48,567 bases of DNA, taken from NCBI GenBank assembly GCA_026710155.1, contig JAPORQ010000038.1, positions 1 through 48,567 on the forward strand, written 5' to 3'. Source of the DNA: Paracoccaceae bacterium (GTDB lineage Bacteria; Pseudomonadota; Alphaproteobacteria; Rhodobacterales; Rhodobacteraceae). The notes below the pieces were generated by a model. The model saw only the letters and a program-made list of their open reading frames with translations. It was not told the DNA's origin and did no database searches. How positions within the stretch are numbered: the stretch's first letter is position 1; each line of letters starts with the position of its first letter. A program made the position numbers and the translations under genes. Shown piece by piece: positions 7,816 to 16,527 of the stretch.

Positions 7816-10179
7816 ATGTCAGACAAGGGTATTGGTGCCAGTTCAAAAAGAAGGGAAGATGTAAGATTTCTGAGTGGCAATGGAAAGTATACGGATGACA
7901 TCAATGTACGAGGTCAGAAATATGTACACTTTCTTCGATCCGACGTGGCTCATGGCAAAATAAACGGTATTGACACAGGTGAAGCAGCCTCCATGCCGGG
8001 AGTGGCGGGAATCTTTACGGGTGCCGATTTCGCCGAAGTTGGCGGGTTGCCTTGTGGTTGGCAGGTTACTGACCGTTTTGGTGAAGCCATGAAAGAGCCG
8101 GCTCACCCGGTTTTGGCCCAGGGCAAAGTTCGGCATGTGGGAGATCCGATTGCCGCTGTTGTTGCCGATTCGCTTGAACAGGCGAGAGATGCCGCAGAAG
8201 CAATCGATGTCGATATGGAAGAATTGCCTGCCGTAATGGATATGAAATCCGCTGTGGCAGGTGGAACCCTTGTCCATGATGAGCTCGAAACCAACCTGTG
8301 TTATGACTGGGGCTTTGTGGAAGAAAACAAGGATGCCGTTGATGAAGCCATCAAGAATGCCCATCATGTTACCACCCTTGAGCTGGTCAACAACAGATTG
8401 GTTCCCAATGCGATGGAACCAAGGGTTGCCATTGGGGATTATGACGCATCCAATGATGAATCCACCCTTTACACGACCTCACAAAACCCTCATGTCATTC
8501 GTCTGTTGATGGGTGCCTTTGTTCTGCAGATCCCCGAACACAAACTAAGAGTTGTTGCTCCCGATGTGGGAGGAGGTTTTGGATCCAAGATTTTCCATTA
8601 TGCCGAGGAAGCCTTTTGCACATTGGCCGCCCGAAAGCTCAAGGTCCCGGTCAAATGGACGGCCAGCAGGTCGGAAGCCTTCATAAGTGATGCCCACGGG
8701 CGGGACCATGTAACTAAGATTGAACTGGCCCTCGATGAAAAGGGCATGTTCCAGGCAGTCAGAACGGACACCTATGCCAACATGGGTGCATACCTTTCAA
8801 CCTTCTCGACATCAGTACCGACTTGGTTGCATGGAACCCTGATGGCTGGAAACTATAAAACCCCCTTGATCTACGTCAATGTAAAGGCGGTCTTCACAAA
8901 TACCGTTCCAGTTGATGCTTACAGGGGTGCTGGACGACCAGAAGCCACCTTCCAATTGGAACGGGTAATCGACAAGGCTGCCCGGGAATTGGGGATGGAT
9001 CCCATCGAGATCAGGCGAAAGAATTTCATCCAGAAGGAAGAATTCCCCTATGCGACGCCGGTGGCTCTCGAATATGATACGGGAGATTATGTGGCAACCA
9101 TGGACAAGCTCCAGGAAATTGCCGATTTGGACGGCTTTGAAGCCCGAGCCTCTGAATCCAGGCAAAAGGGATTGCTAAGGGGATTGGGCATAAACTGTTA
9201 CATTGAAGCATGTGGAATTGCACCCTCAAATCTGGTTGGAATGCTTGGAGCAAGGGCCGGACTTTATGAAAGTGCAACGGTCCGGGTTAACGCAACAGGA
9301 TCAATTACGGTGATGACCGGTTGTCATTCGCACGGGCAAAGTCATGAAACCACCTTTCCCCAGGTTATAGCTGACATGATCGGTATTTCGGAAGATCAAG
9401 TCCACATCCAACATGGTGATACCTCCAATACTCCCATGGGAATGGGTACCTATGGTTCAAGATCCATAGCCGTGGGCGGTGCTGCCATGGTTAGGGCAAC
9501 CGAGAAAATCATAGCCAAGGCCAAGAAGATTGCAGCCCACCTCATGGAAGCATCCGCAGAGGACATCGAATTGAAGGATGGCAGTTTTTCCGTGGTTGGA
9601 ACCGACAAGTCCGTTGGGTGGGGAGATGTTTGTCTGACGGCTTATGTTCCACACAATTATCCCCTTGACCAATTGGAACCGGGATTGGAGGAGACAGCCT
9701 TCTATGATCCGGCCAACTTTACATACCCGGCAGGAGCCTATGCGTGTGAGGTTGAGGTCGACCCTGAAACGGGGAAAGTTGATATTTGTTCCTTTGCCGC
9801 AACCGATGATTTTGGCAATGTCATCAATCCCATGGTTGTCGATGGTCAGGTTCACGGAGGTATAGCCCAGGGAGTGGGACAGGCCTTGCGAGAGCATGCC
9901 GTATACAATGAGGACGGTCAATTGGTTTCGGGGACCTTCATGGACTATTCCATGCCGAGAGCAGATGATTTGCCCAGTTTTGTTGTCGATCATTCGTGTC
10001 AGACACCCTGTACACATAATCCACTGGGTGTGAAAGGGTGCGGGGAAGCAGGAGCAATCGGTTCTCCACCTGCGGTTGTCAATGCAGTTCTGGATGCCCT
10101 CAACAAGGGAGGTTATAACGTCTCCCATATTGACATGCCATTGTCTCCCTCAAGGGTTTGGTCAGCAATCAATGGATAA
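7816..10179 (+). CDS. coxL: Form II CO-dehydrogenase-like large (molybdenum) subunit
   Basis: A 787-residue molybdopterin subunit of the xanthine oxidase family. VGGGFGSK (about residue 249) and [17 protein letters not shown] near the C-terminus (catalytic Glu about 744) are present. The active-site loop is AYRGAGR at about 368-374. In true carboxydotroph form I enzymes this loop is AYxCSFR, whose cysteine binds the copper; the AYRGAGR version defines form II, whose substrate is uncertain: some may oxidise CO slowly, others may be aldehyde- or purine-type hydroxylases. Presence of coxD, coxE and coxF nearby supports membership of the CO-dehydrogenase-like group. A ribosome-binding site (aggag) precedes the ATG. 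No truncation or frameshift was seen. Confidence 0.93.
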   Translation: MSDKGIGASSKRREDVRFLSGNGKYTDDINVRGQKYVHFLRSDVAHGKINGIDTGEAASMPGVAGIFTGADFAEVGGLPCGWQVTDRFGEAMKEPAHPVLAQGKVRHVGDPIAAVVADSLEQARDAAEAIDVDMEELPAVMDMKSAVAGGTLVHDELETNLCYDWGFVEENKDAVDEAIKNAHHVTTLELVNNRLVPNAMEPRVAIGDYDASNDESTLYTTSQNPHVIRLLMGAFVLQIPEHKLRVVAPDVGGGFGSKIFHYAEEAFCTLAARKLKVPVKWTASRSEAFISDAHGRDHVTKIELALDEKGMFQAVRTDTYANMGAYLSTFSTSVPTWLHGTLMAGNYKTPLIYVNVKAVFTNTVPVDAYRGAGRPEATFQLERVIDKAARELGMDPIEIRRKNFIQKEEFPYATPVALEYDTGDYVATMDKLQEIADLDGFEARASESRQKGLLRGLGINCYIEACGIAPSNLVGMLGARAGLYESATVRVNATGSITVMTGCHSHGQSHETTFPQVIADMIGISEDQVHIQHGDTSNTPMGMGTYGSRSIAVGGAAMVRATEKIIAKAKKIAAHLMEASAEDIELKDGSFSVVGTDKSVGWGDVCLTAYVPHNYPLDQLEPGLEETAFYDPANFTYPAGAYACEVEVDPETGKVDICSFAATDDFGNVINPMVVDGQVHGGIAQGVGQALREHAVYNEDGQLVSGTFMDYSMPRADDLPSFVVDHSCQTPCTHNPLGVKGCGEAGAIGSPPAVVNAVLDALNKGGYNVSHIDMPLSPSRVWSAING

Positions 10180-10237
10180 GTTCAGAGTAATTTTCAATTT
10201 CATATCTACACAAGAAAGTTCAACAGGAGCATAGCAC

Positions 10238-11020
10238 ATGTACGATTTTGCCTTACAAAGACCTCAAAGTCTGAATGAAGCGATAGAAGCACTTTCTGTC
10301 GAAGGTGCACAGGCGTTGGCCGGTGGACAAACCATGATTCCGACCCTGAAAAACCGATTGGCAAGTCCGGATGTACTTGTTTCGATTGGGGGAATCTCGG
10401 AACTGCAGGGTGTTTCCGAAACCGATGGTACCGTTTCCATCAAGGCAGGTACAACGCATGGAGTAGTGGCGGCAACCGTTGAAAGCTATCCGGCTTTGGC
10501 TTCCTTGGCTGGGAACATCGGTGATCCTGCCGTCAGGAATCGTGGAACCATTGGCGGGAGTTTGGCCAACAATGATCCATCGGCATGTTATCCCGCAGCT
10601 GCATTGGCTTCCAATGCATCAATAACAACCAATAAGCGGACGATTTCGGCTTCCGACTTTTTCATGGGGTTGTTTGAAACTTCACTTGACGAGGGTGAAT
10701 TGATAACCCAGGTTGATTTTCCGGTACCTGATGCAGCAAATTATCAGAAATTTGATCAACCTGCTTCACGGTTTGCACTGGTTGGTGTTTTTGTAGCAAA
10801 GTATGGCAATGATGTGAGGGTTGCCGTCACAGGTGCTTCAGAGGATGGGGTGTTCAGATGGTCCGAAGCAGAATCAGCCTTGGCAGGCAATTTTTCTTCG
10901 TCAGCCATTGATGGTCTTGAGGTTGACCCCGAGAGCATGATTGAAGACATCCATGGATCCAGGAGTTATCGGGCTAATCTGGTCAAGGTAATGACCAAAA
11001 GGGCGGTTGCTGCCTGTTGA
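10238..11020 (+). CDS. coxM: CO-dehydrogenase-like medium (FAD) subunit
   Basis: A 260-residue FAD-binding subunit. The two diagnostic flavin motifs are AGGQTMIP (about residues 28-35, family AGGxSLxP) and TIGGSLANNDPSA (about 104-116). The subunit takes electrons from CoxS and passes them to a quinone or other acceptor. The ATG follows aggag with nine bases of spacing, and the gene lies 58 bases after coxL. It is somewhat shorter than many family members (about 280-290 residues), with a compact C-terminal domain. A hairpin terminator follows it, closing the structural operon. Confidence 0.92.
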   Translation: MYDFALQRPQSLNEAIEALSVEGAQALAGGQTMIPTLKNRLASPDVLVSIGGISELQGVSETDGTVSIKAGTTHGVVAATVESYPALASLAGNIGDPAVRNRGTIGGSLANNDPSACYPAAALASNASITTNKRTISASDFFMGLFETSLDEGELITQVDFPVPDAANYQKFDQPASRFALVGVFVAKYGNDVRVAVTGASEDGVFRWSEAESALAGNFSSSAIDGLEVDPESMIEDIHGSRSYRANLVKVMTKRAVAAC

Positions 11021-11039
11021 CCTGAATCCTCTGATAGGT

Positions 11040-11064
11040 GAGGAGACTTGATCTCCTCCCTTTT
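11040..11064 (+). terminator. Terminator after coxM
   Basis: GAGGAGA, a five-base loop, and TCTCCTC form a perfect seven-pair stem at 11040-11058, followed by cccttttga. It sits 20 bases after the coxM stop, before a convergent gene, and probably ends the coxSLM transcript. The T run is short, so efficiency is uncertain. Confidence 0.65.
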
Positions 11065-11086
11065 GATTACAAAACTGTTTGATTTG

Positions 11087-11938
11087 TCAGGAAGGATTGT
11101 TCCAGCCTGCTTCCAGAGCCAGCAAGCTTTCCTTGACGGGTAATCCCCAATGATATCCACCCAAATTGCCATCTCTTCTGATAACCCTGTGACAGGGTAT
11201 GATCCAGCTCAGAGGATTCCGACCAACGGCAGTTCCAACAGCTCTCGAACTTCTTGGAGAGCCGATAAGATTTGCCATGTCTGTATATGTGGTCACTTCA
11301 CCTTCAGGTATTGAAATCAAGGCCTCCCAAACCTTGATTTGAAAAGGGGCGCCTGAAACAAGGGCTTTGGTTGAACCCTTCAACTCCAACAAGGGATGAA
11401 CAAGGTGATCAATAATTTCCCCTCCCTGATGGAAACTGGCCCGTGGCCACCTAGAACTCAGGTCCCGCAAGGCTTTGTCCTTGCCCATGCAGGAAGTAAA
11501 GGCAATACCACAGAGACCCCTGTCTGTACCCATGGCAAGCATTTCTCCAAATAGACTGGGATACCATTCGTAGTACATGGCCAGTCCAGCCCCCTTTTTT
11601 GAATACTCACCTGGACTCATGGCTTCCCATTTGATAAACAGGTCATGGAGTCTGCTTTTACCAGAAAATCCTAGAAAATCGGCGGTTTTCCCCATTTTAT
11701 AATTGAATTGCAGCAGTCTGCGTGCATGGATAAGGCTGAGGTATTGTTGATATCTTTTGGGTGAAACACCAACCCATCTGGAAAACAGTTTTTGGAGATG
11801 TCCCTGACTCATGCTCATTTCATTGGCAATGTCTTCCAGACTCAATTCAGCCGATTGGTTTTGTTCAATATACCGTAAAGCCCTGCTGATGACCTTGAAG
11901 TGGTATGAATTTTCCAGTTCCATGTTATCTTGTCCCAT
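11087..11938 (-). CDS. AraC-type HTH fused to O6-methylguanine-DNA methyltransferase
   Basis: A 283-residue Ada-related protein. Residues about 12-110 are an AraC-type helix-turn-helix domain (ISRALRYIEQNQ, LSLEDIANEMSMSQGHLQKLF). The C-terminal part is a methylguanine-DNA methyltransferase with the suicide cysteine at residue 249 in IIPCHRVIRRDGNLGGY. It removes methyl groups from O6-methylguanine and may regulate repair genes. The N-terminal four-cysteine zinc domain of full Ada, which senses methyl phosphotriesters, is missing, so classical Ada activation is not expected. It is divergent from nth across a gap of about 100 bases, so the two repair genes may share a control region. Confidence 0.92.
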   Translation of the reverse strand: MGQDNMELENSYHFKVISRALRYIEQNQSAELSLEDIANEMSMSQGHLQKLFSRWVGVSPKRYQQYLSLIHARRLLQFNYKMGKTADFLGFSGKSRLHDLFIKWEAMSPGEYSKKGAGLAMYYEWYPSLFGEMLAMGTDRGLCGIAFTSCMGKDKALRDLSSRWPRASFHQGGEIIDHLVHPLLELKGSTKALVSGAPFQIKVWEALISIPEGEVTTYTDMANLIGSPRSSRAVGTAVGRNPLSWIIPCHRVIRRDGNLGGYHWGLPVKESLLALEAGWNNPS

Positions 11939-12039
11939 TAATGTAAAAGTTTAATTTAATAAGTTAGTCCATAAATGTGTTCGAAATCTTGTGCAAAACA
12001 ATGAAATTGGGAATAATCGCTGAATAACGGGATGGAGTG

Positions 12040-12678
12040 ATGAAAAAACTGGTGGATTATCAAACGATCTTGGAAATATTCACACGGTTCAGAAAGCAGA
12101 ATGCTCAGCCGAAGGGAGAATTGGAGCATACCAATGCTTTTACCCTTCTGGTGGCGGTTGTCCTGTCAGCCCAATCAACTGATGTCGGTGTAAATTTGGC
12201 AACCCGAAAATTGTTTCAGGTAGCGGATACACCGGAAAAGATGCTGGAGCTGGGTGAAGAAAGGTTAATTCCCTTCATCAAGACCATTGGTCTCTACAAA
12301 AACAAGGCCAGGAATGTGATCAAGCTGTCCAGTTTGTTGATGGAAAAATTTGATGGTCAGGTACCTTCATCGAGGGAAGCATTGGAATCATTGCCCGGTG
12401 TAGGAAGAAAAACGGCCAATGTTGTTTTGAACATGTGGTTCAAGCATCCTGCCCAAGCGGTCGACACGCATATTTTCAGGGTAGGCAATCGAACAGGGAT
12501 TGCACCAGGCAAGGATGTCTTGGAAGTTGAAAGAGCCATAGAGGATCGTATTCCGGCTGAATTTCAGCAACACGCTCATCACTGGTTGATTCTTCATGGC
12601 CGCTATGTGTGCAAGGCAAGAAAACCCAATTGTGAGGAATGTATAATAGGGGAATTATGTGCCCTGAATGGATTGTGA
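12040..12678 (+). CDS. nth: Endonuclease III
   Basis: A 212-residue base-excision repair glycosylase/AP lyase. The helix-hairpin-helix LPGVGRKTANVV contains the catalytic lysine; the catalytic aspartate is in AVDTHIFRV. The C-terminal 4Fe-4S loop is complete with C-x6-C-x2-C-x5-C spacing (CKARKPNCEECIIGELC). It removes oxidised pyrimidines from DNA. Translation may start at GTG 12037 or ATG 12040; ggag at 12034-12037 is closer than ideal to either. After the stop the DNA enters the accessory region, so nth forms the left core boundary of that island. Confidence 0.95.
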   Translation: MKKLVDYQTILEIFTRFRKQNAQPKGELEHTNAFTLLVAVVLSAQSTDVGVNLATRKLFQVADTPEKMLELGEERLIPFIKTIGLYKNKARNVIKLSSLLMEKFDGQVPSSREALESLPGVGRKTANVVLNMWFKHPAQAVDTHIFRVGNRTGIAPGKDVLEVERAIEDRIPAEFQQHAHHWLILHGRYVCKARKPNCEECIIGELCALNGL

Positions 12679-12721
12679 ATCCCAATAGGGTCTGATTCCT
12701 GTATTGCGATGTACTTTTTTT

Positions 12722-13331
12722 GGGCTTATAAAGACAGGTTGACAACGAATCAATCAATCCACTGGTTTGTCAAGTTGGTATATCAAACTGTCTCTACCTC
12801 AACTCCCGTTCCCCCGTCAATTCCTGCCAGCAATCCAGCTTTCCAACAATCACCAGCTGTTCCTCGATGGAAGGGGGCTGATTTCAAGATTTTCAAGAAC
12901 CGCCTTCCGAAGCTTGGGAATGGCATGTCACCTTCCCAATTGGAATGCCCTGCCTCTTCTTCAATACATGAAATAGCTGTCCTGTCAGAACATCCGGCGT
13001 TTTCGACGCTGCAACAAAACAATGGGGCCCTGCCCAAGACCGAATGGACATGAAATCCATATCGCCCGCCGATTGATCTGAAGCCTCATGGCAATGGAAT
13101 CCGGTTCGGGGTTGCGTTGATTGTGACCGCCGGATGGCTTGACAATCCCGTTCATGACAGGATACTTCCCCGTCATAACCATGGAGGTTTTGTTCAGCTG
13201 GGTTCCGATCCGGATATCTGCGACATCTCCAAGCTTCATCAGGCGGGATCATTCAGATCCGGGGTGAGAATCAAGCCTATTTTCCCGAATCAGATTCTTG
13301 AATGAGTTTATCAACCTGTCTTTATAAGCCC
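12722..13331. repeat. Inverted-repeat-bounded element containing an hsdS remnant
   Basis: The sequence gggcttataaagacagg followed by ttga begins at 12722 and returns inverted at about 13311-13331. The match covers about 21 bases perfectly and reaches about 24 with one mismatch. The enclosed DNA of about 610 bp holds a degraded type I specificity-subunit segment on the minus strand. The repeats lie outside the recognisable hsdS coding part. This could be a small mobile element that carries a captured fragment, or what is left of an invertible specificity cassette. No flanking target duplication is obvious. Confidence 0.7.
12775..13239 (-). pseudogene. hsdS: Remnant of a type I restriction specificity subunit (HsdS)
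   Basis: On the minus strand, three frames in succession read like the last target-recognition domain and conserved tail of an HsdS protein. The first frame (from 13239) gives MKLGDVADIRIGTQLNKTSM and GKYPVMNG. A second gives SAGDMDFMSIRSWAGPHCFV and SKTPDVLTGQLFHVLKKRQ. A third gives ENLEISPLPS and IEEQLVIVGKLDCWQ, the central-repeat motif of specificity subunits. At least two frameshifts and an in-frame stop near the end separate the pieces. HsdS chooses the DNA site for type I restriction-modification enzymes. No hsdM or hsdR is present in the window, so this is an orphan relic. Confidence 0.75.
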
Positions 13332-13388
13332 CAATTTATTGGTCGGGAAAGTTCAGGTTAAACAAATTAAATTTTCCTATTCAGTGAT

Positions 13389-13617
13389 AATTTTTGGAGA
13401 TTATATACTTGTTTCCCCAAACACCAACTTCAACCTATTTTCTTCTTTCACATCACCCTTCAATTCTTCTTTGAAGAGTGCTTCATTATGACCTTGACAT
13501 TATTCTGGGGGACATCCTTGAAAATGGAAGATTCTTTGTGGCACTGTGCATGTTTCACCTTAAGATTTAGATACTCTTTTAGAAAATGGGGAAACAAGTA
13601 TATAATTCCCAAAAAAA
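13389..13617. repeat. MITE-like element with long terminal inverted repeats
   Basis: The 19-base sequence ttatatacttgtttcccca at 13401-13419 is perfectly inverted at 13587-13605. With a few mismatches the match extends outward through the T-rich and A-rich flanks (ttttggaga at 13392 against ttcccaaaa at 13606), giving arms of about 30 bases and a total of about 229 bp. The interior has no convincing gene. A third copy of the arm lies at 37-57, next to the broken pyrG, which supports mobility of the family. Confidence 0.7.
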
Positions 13618-13933
13618 TGTAAAAGAAAGGGAAATCCGGACCGGGATCAGACAAAGATTTTCAATCGTAAGGATCCGACCCCTTTTGTCGCTCCGCTCCA
13701 AAAACCTGTTGACCCCACCCAATCCCGCGGTGGCATTTATCCAGAATCCCGTCCAAGAATAATTTGCGGCCTTCGGCCTGTATTGAATGAAAGAGTGGGT
13801 GGATTGGGTGGGGAAGATCCCCTGGAATTGCCGCCTGGGCTTCACCAGATTGGGCTGAGGGGTCAAGGATTGTCCAGGTGTTTTCGCCGGGCATCTTGAA
13901 ATGATCGCAATAGAGAAGAGATAGGGAGGGGGA
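13618..13933 (+). other. Non-coding stretch with a long-range inverted repeat
   Basis: No gene was recognised. The 13-base sequence ccccacccaatcc at 13713-13725 is perfectly inverted at 13801-13813, with about 75 bases between that include a small ggccttcggcc hairpin. A transcript through this region would fold into a long stem-loop just before the ORF at 13934. A strong Shine-Dalgarno-like run (gggaggggga) directly precedes that ATG. Confidence 0.45.
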
Positions 13934-14626
13934 ATGCAATTAGACAAAACAGGAAACACTGCTAACCGTCCACGGCAAGAGAGCAGCCTTGTCTGGCGCT
14001 ACGGGAAACTGGGACCCGCCAAAGAGGCTGTCAAGACACTTGAAGAAGCCGATTACGGGCATGGTGTTTTTCGCCGAACCTATGAGATGGAAGAAATGAT
14101 TGAGATCGAGGAAGAATCCATACGACAGCGAGATGTTCTGGGAAAAAAAGTTCTTGCCAACAATTTTGATTTGATGAATCCTGATGGTCAAATCGAAGAA
14201 TTTGGCCTTTTATCCTAGCCGGTCAACCCGTTTGTCGAATATCTGTGTCATTTGGCCAAGGAAACAGGCAATGAGACCATCAGGATTGTTGGGGAAGACG
14301 ATGATGAGGAAACTTCCGGTGTTAACTGGACCGCGAGAAGCATCATGGGATCGCTTGTCGATTTCAGCATCAATGCAAACGAGCTGGACCGTCTGGTTGA
14401 TGATAATGTATGAGCCGCCCGGGCCTTGAAGTGGGGTTGTGTCCAGATCAAGGACATTCCGGAGGAACTGCTGGGTGACGAAACCCTGGAGGAACGGGTT
14501 GACTGGCTTGCAAAGCAGATTCCAAAAGACAGGCGCACTGAATACGAGGCGTATTGGGATGACCTGCGAAAGAGTATTGGAATCAATCTGGATGACGATG
14601 GCAGGGAGAATGAAGATGAAAACTGA
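13934..14626 (+). pseudogene. Unknown acidic ORF interrupted by two in-frame stops
   Basis: One frame stays coding-like for 231 codons except for TAG at 14216-14218 and TGA at 14411-14413. The three pieces read MQLDKTGNTANRPRQ...EEFGLLS, PVNPFVEYLCHLAKETGNET...LVDDNV and AARALKWGCVQIKDIPEELL...GRENEDEN. No frameshift is needed to join them, and both joins keep the acidic, helix-rich character. I do not recognise the family. A purine-rich ribosome-binding site (gggagg) precedes the ATG. It lies upstream of a PemK-type toxin, on the same strand and about 80 bases away, so it might once have been a partner of that gene, but it does not resemble a known antitoxin. Nonsense decay is the simplest reading; readthrough is possible but unsupported. 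Confidence 0.6.
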
Positions 14627-14706
14627 TTTTTTTTGCATATGAAGCCGGTAAAATACTTTGGCGAAAGCCTTGAATCTGTTTGATGGAGAAACCGAAGGAA
14701 CCACAA

Positions 14707-15249
14707 ATGAAAGACAAACTGGACAGGCCACCACACCACGAACCGAAAATAACAATGTCTCCGCGCCTCAGGGAAGTGTACATTTGTGATTTTCCACCAG
14801 CTGAATGTGCTCATCAAGGTGAGTTTTACAGAACCAGGGAGAAGACAAGACGGCCAGTGGTTATCATTTCGAAAAACAATAGGCTTGATGATGTTGTCAC
14901 CGTTCTTGCCATGACTACCAAAAGGCAAACAAGTGAGAAGCATTTTGTCAAAATAGAGTCCCCCTTCCATGATCACAAAGCCAGCATGGTTATTTGCAAC
15001 AAACTCATGACGATAGCTACCACAAGGTTGGAACAACCGACAAAAAGACCCCTGCCAAGGGTTTCGGAAGAGGATTTCACCCGAATCATGATGAAGGTCC
15101 ACAACAATATCTGTGGCTATTACTTTCCGGTGGATATTCAAGGCAAGCTCGCCGAGGTGGTGGGATCCCAAAAGGAAGACAACCAATCAATGCTCGATGC
15201 CATACGGGACATGGGAATGGAAACATTTCCCCCAAAGGAGATAGGGTGA
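14707..15249 (+). CDS. PemK/MazF-family toxin-like protein
   Basis: A 180-residue protein whose middle matches the PemK/MazF fold: REVYICDFPPAE, an RPVVIISKN strand, VVTVLAMTTKRQ, KASMVICNKLMTIATTRL and a C-terminal PRVSEEDFTRIMMKVH. Such toxins are usually ribosome-dependent or free mRNA endonucleases paired with an antitoxin. The protein is longer than classic MazF (about 110 residues) because of N- and C-terminal extensions. I chose ATG 14707 because aagga lies eight bases upstream; TTG 14680 and ATG 14683 have no such site. No intact antitoxin gene adjoins it, so either the gene at 13934 filled that role or the gene is regulated otherwise. It is one of the few intact genes in this accessory stretch. 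Confidence 0.75.
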   Translation: MKDKLDRPPHHEPKITMSPRLREVYICDFPPAECAHQGEFYRTREKTRRPVVIISKNNRLDDVVTVLAMTTKRQTSEKHFVKIESPFHDHKASMVICNKLMTIATTRLEQPTKRPLPRVSEEDFTRIMMKVHNNICGYYFPVDIQGKLAEVVGSQKEDNQSMLDAIRDMGMETFPPKEIG

Positions 15250-15464
15250 GTCCAAGACCCACCCTTCCCATCTGTCGATTAGGCGGTAATTGAACAAATT
15301 CCGCATCTTTCCTTAATATAGTTGTTCAGGGTACTTCTGTCAACAAGAGATTTCTACAACTGATTGCACTGAAGGCAGCCCCCTCGAAAAATTGCAACGG
15401 TCTTCTTGATAATCCCTGCTGGAATTTGGAAATGCCGGGGGAACCAGCTCTGGATCACGACCAT

Positions 15465-15699
15465 CAGGATACCGACTCCAGTTTTTGCAAAACCCAATCG
15501 TTTACCAGGGATGACCCGGGAATGCCACGCAGCCTTGCCTGCCGGTCAATCTTCTCGACGCCCACAGGGGAAGGGTGAGACACACGCGTTTTGTTTCCAT
15601 GCCCGGACGGCGGACCCTGGATCAGTCGATTGCATTGCCAAGTTCCTGGCCCTCGTCGAAACGGCGGTCGAATTCAGCCGTTGTCATTGTTGTCTTCAT
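15465..15699 (-). pseudogene. BrnA/CopG-like antitoxin remnant
   Basis: On the minus strand, an ATG at 15699 preceded by ggag starts MKTTMTTAEFDRRFDEGQEL and GNAID, then a TGA at the tryptophan position expected before SRVRRPG, then METKRV. A frame slip follows, after which the other frame reads VEKIDRQARLRGIPGSSLVN and DWVLQKLES to a stop at 15465. This is the layout of BrnA-type ribbon-helix-helix antitoxins: acidic N-terminus, RRPG-ETKRV linker, then a CopG-like DNA-binding segment. One nonsense change and one frameshift make it non-functional as read. Confidence 0.75.
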
Positions 15700-15850
15700 A
15701 CCTGTCAATCTCCTCGCTCCGGTCACGGCACACGGAAATGATTTGGAATGGTTATCTTGCCTTTTCAATGTTGGTCGGATGAAAATTACCATGGCCAGAG
15801 TTTCACCAAATTGGCGTATAGGTAAAAAAACAAACCGTTTTTTCAACTAC
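15674..15850 (-). pseudogene. Possible tail of a BrnT-like toxin
   Basis: Upstream of and overlapping the antitoxin remnant, the minus strand gives a broken segment ending QIISVCRDRSEEIDRYED, with its stop at 15674-15676 inside the antitoxin gene. BrnT toxins end with an IISARRA-type strand followed by an E-x-x-x-YE motif and commonly overlap brnA, which is the arrangement here. The preceding bases (GETLAMVIF in another frame) could be an earlier strand after a frameshift. The similarity is short, and I treat it as suggestive. Confidence 0.45.
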
Positions 15851-15889
15851 TGGTTTTACCAGGAAGCAAAGGAGGACATTCCAATACCA

Positions 15890-16065
15890 TGATTGGCCTT
15901 TTGACATATCCGGGCATATCCGGTTCCTTGCGAAGGAGGCCGTTTTCCGGCCTCAGCTAGTTTAATTCGCAATGCATAATCCGGAGGATTATTTTCACGA
16001 AACTGGCAATAGTGGGATGCTTCGCGCCCCCGTTTGAACCCCCCAAGCCATAACGGAGACTTGCC
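15890..16065 (+). other. Candidate transfer-origin region upstream of mobC
   Basis: This gap directly precedes the mobilisation genes. It contains a short direct repeat (catatccgg at 15905 and 15915), a perfect stem GAGGCCG-CGGCCTC at 15936-15954 and a perfect palindrome ATAATCC-gga-GGATTAT at 15976-15992. Transfer origins of mobilisable plasmids usually lie upstream of mobC and contain such repeats. I could not place a nick site, so this rests on position and repeats only. Confidence 0.4.
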
Positions 16066-16527
16066 ATGCCTGCAGACACCGGCCAAACACGGAAAACCAC
16101 CCGCCGCGAGAAGCTGACCAGGGGAGTTGTCTTCTGGGTATCATCTTCTACCTATGCCGCCTACCGGAATTCGGCCCTGGAAGCCGATCAGGGTCTGGCC
16201 GACTGGACCCGCTTGAACCTGCCGGTGGAAACGCCGCCCACCAGACGCCCATCGCCAGGAACGGCCAGGCATCGCGTCAGGATACATGCCGATCCCGAAC
16301 TGCTCCGCCAGCTGGCAGCCCTTGGCAACAACCTGAACCAGATGGCCCGGGCAATAAATGGCGGGGCACTGGCAAAAGCATCGTCGATTCAACAAACACG
16401 ATGGCTGCTTCACCTCGGCAGGATGGAGATGCATTTGTCGGATCTGCAGGGCCAGCAAGCAGCCAATTACCTGCTGAAATCCCGGGATCACCGCGGGGAA
16501 CCCCCAGGGAGGAAATCAGGGTCCTGA
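16066..16527 (+). CDS. mobC: MobC-like relaxosome protein, probably fused to the start of the relaxase
   Basis: A 153-residue protein. It has a ribbon-helix-helix-like N-terminus (REKLTRGVVFWVSSSTYAAY) and the hallmark LLRQLAALGNNLNQMARAIN segment of MobC/MbeC accessory proteins, which bind the transfer origin and help the relaxase nick DNA. The last 25 residues read GQQAANYLLKSRDHRGEP, which fits the first motif of a relaxase and not a MobC tail. A deletion or frame change has therefore probably joined mobC to the relaxase start. The local DNA is markedly richer in G+C than the flanking core genes, consistent with transfer. Whether the protein still works is uncertain. Confidence 0.75.
   Translation: MPADTGQTRKTTRREKLTRGVVFWVSSSTYAAYRNSALEADQGLADWTRLNLPVETPPTRRPSPGTARHRVRIHADPELLRQLAALGNNLNQMARAINGGALAKASSIQQTRWLLHLGRMEMHLSDLQGQQAANYLLKSRDHRGEPPGRKSGS

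Noticed and set aside
12767-13053. Plus-strand open frames in the hsdS element and other short overlapping frames
   Set aside because: They have no family similarity and oppose the clear hsdS-like minus-strand motifs, so they look like shadow frames.
13934-14626. Recoded or readthrough protein
   Set aside because: Both TAG and TGA would have to be read, and other genes in the same region show ordinary frameshift decay. No stop-codon context for readthrough is visible.
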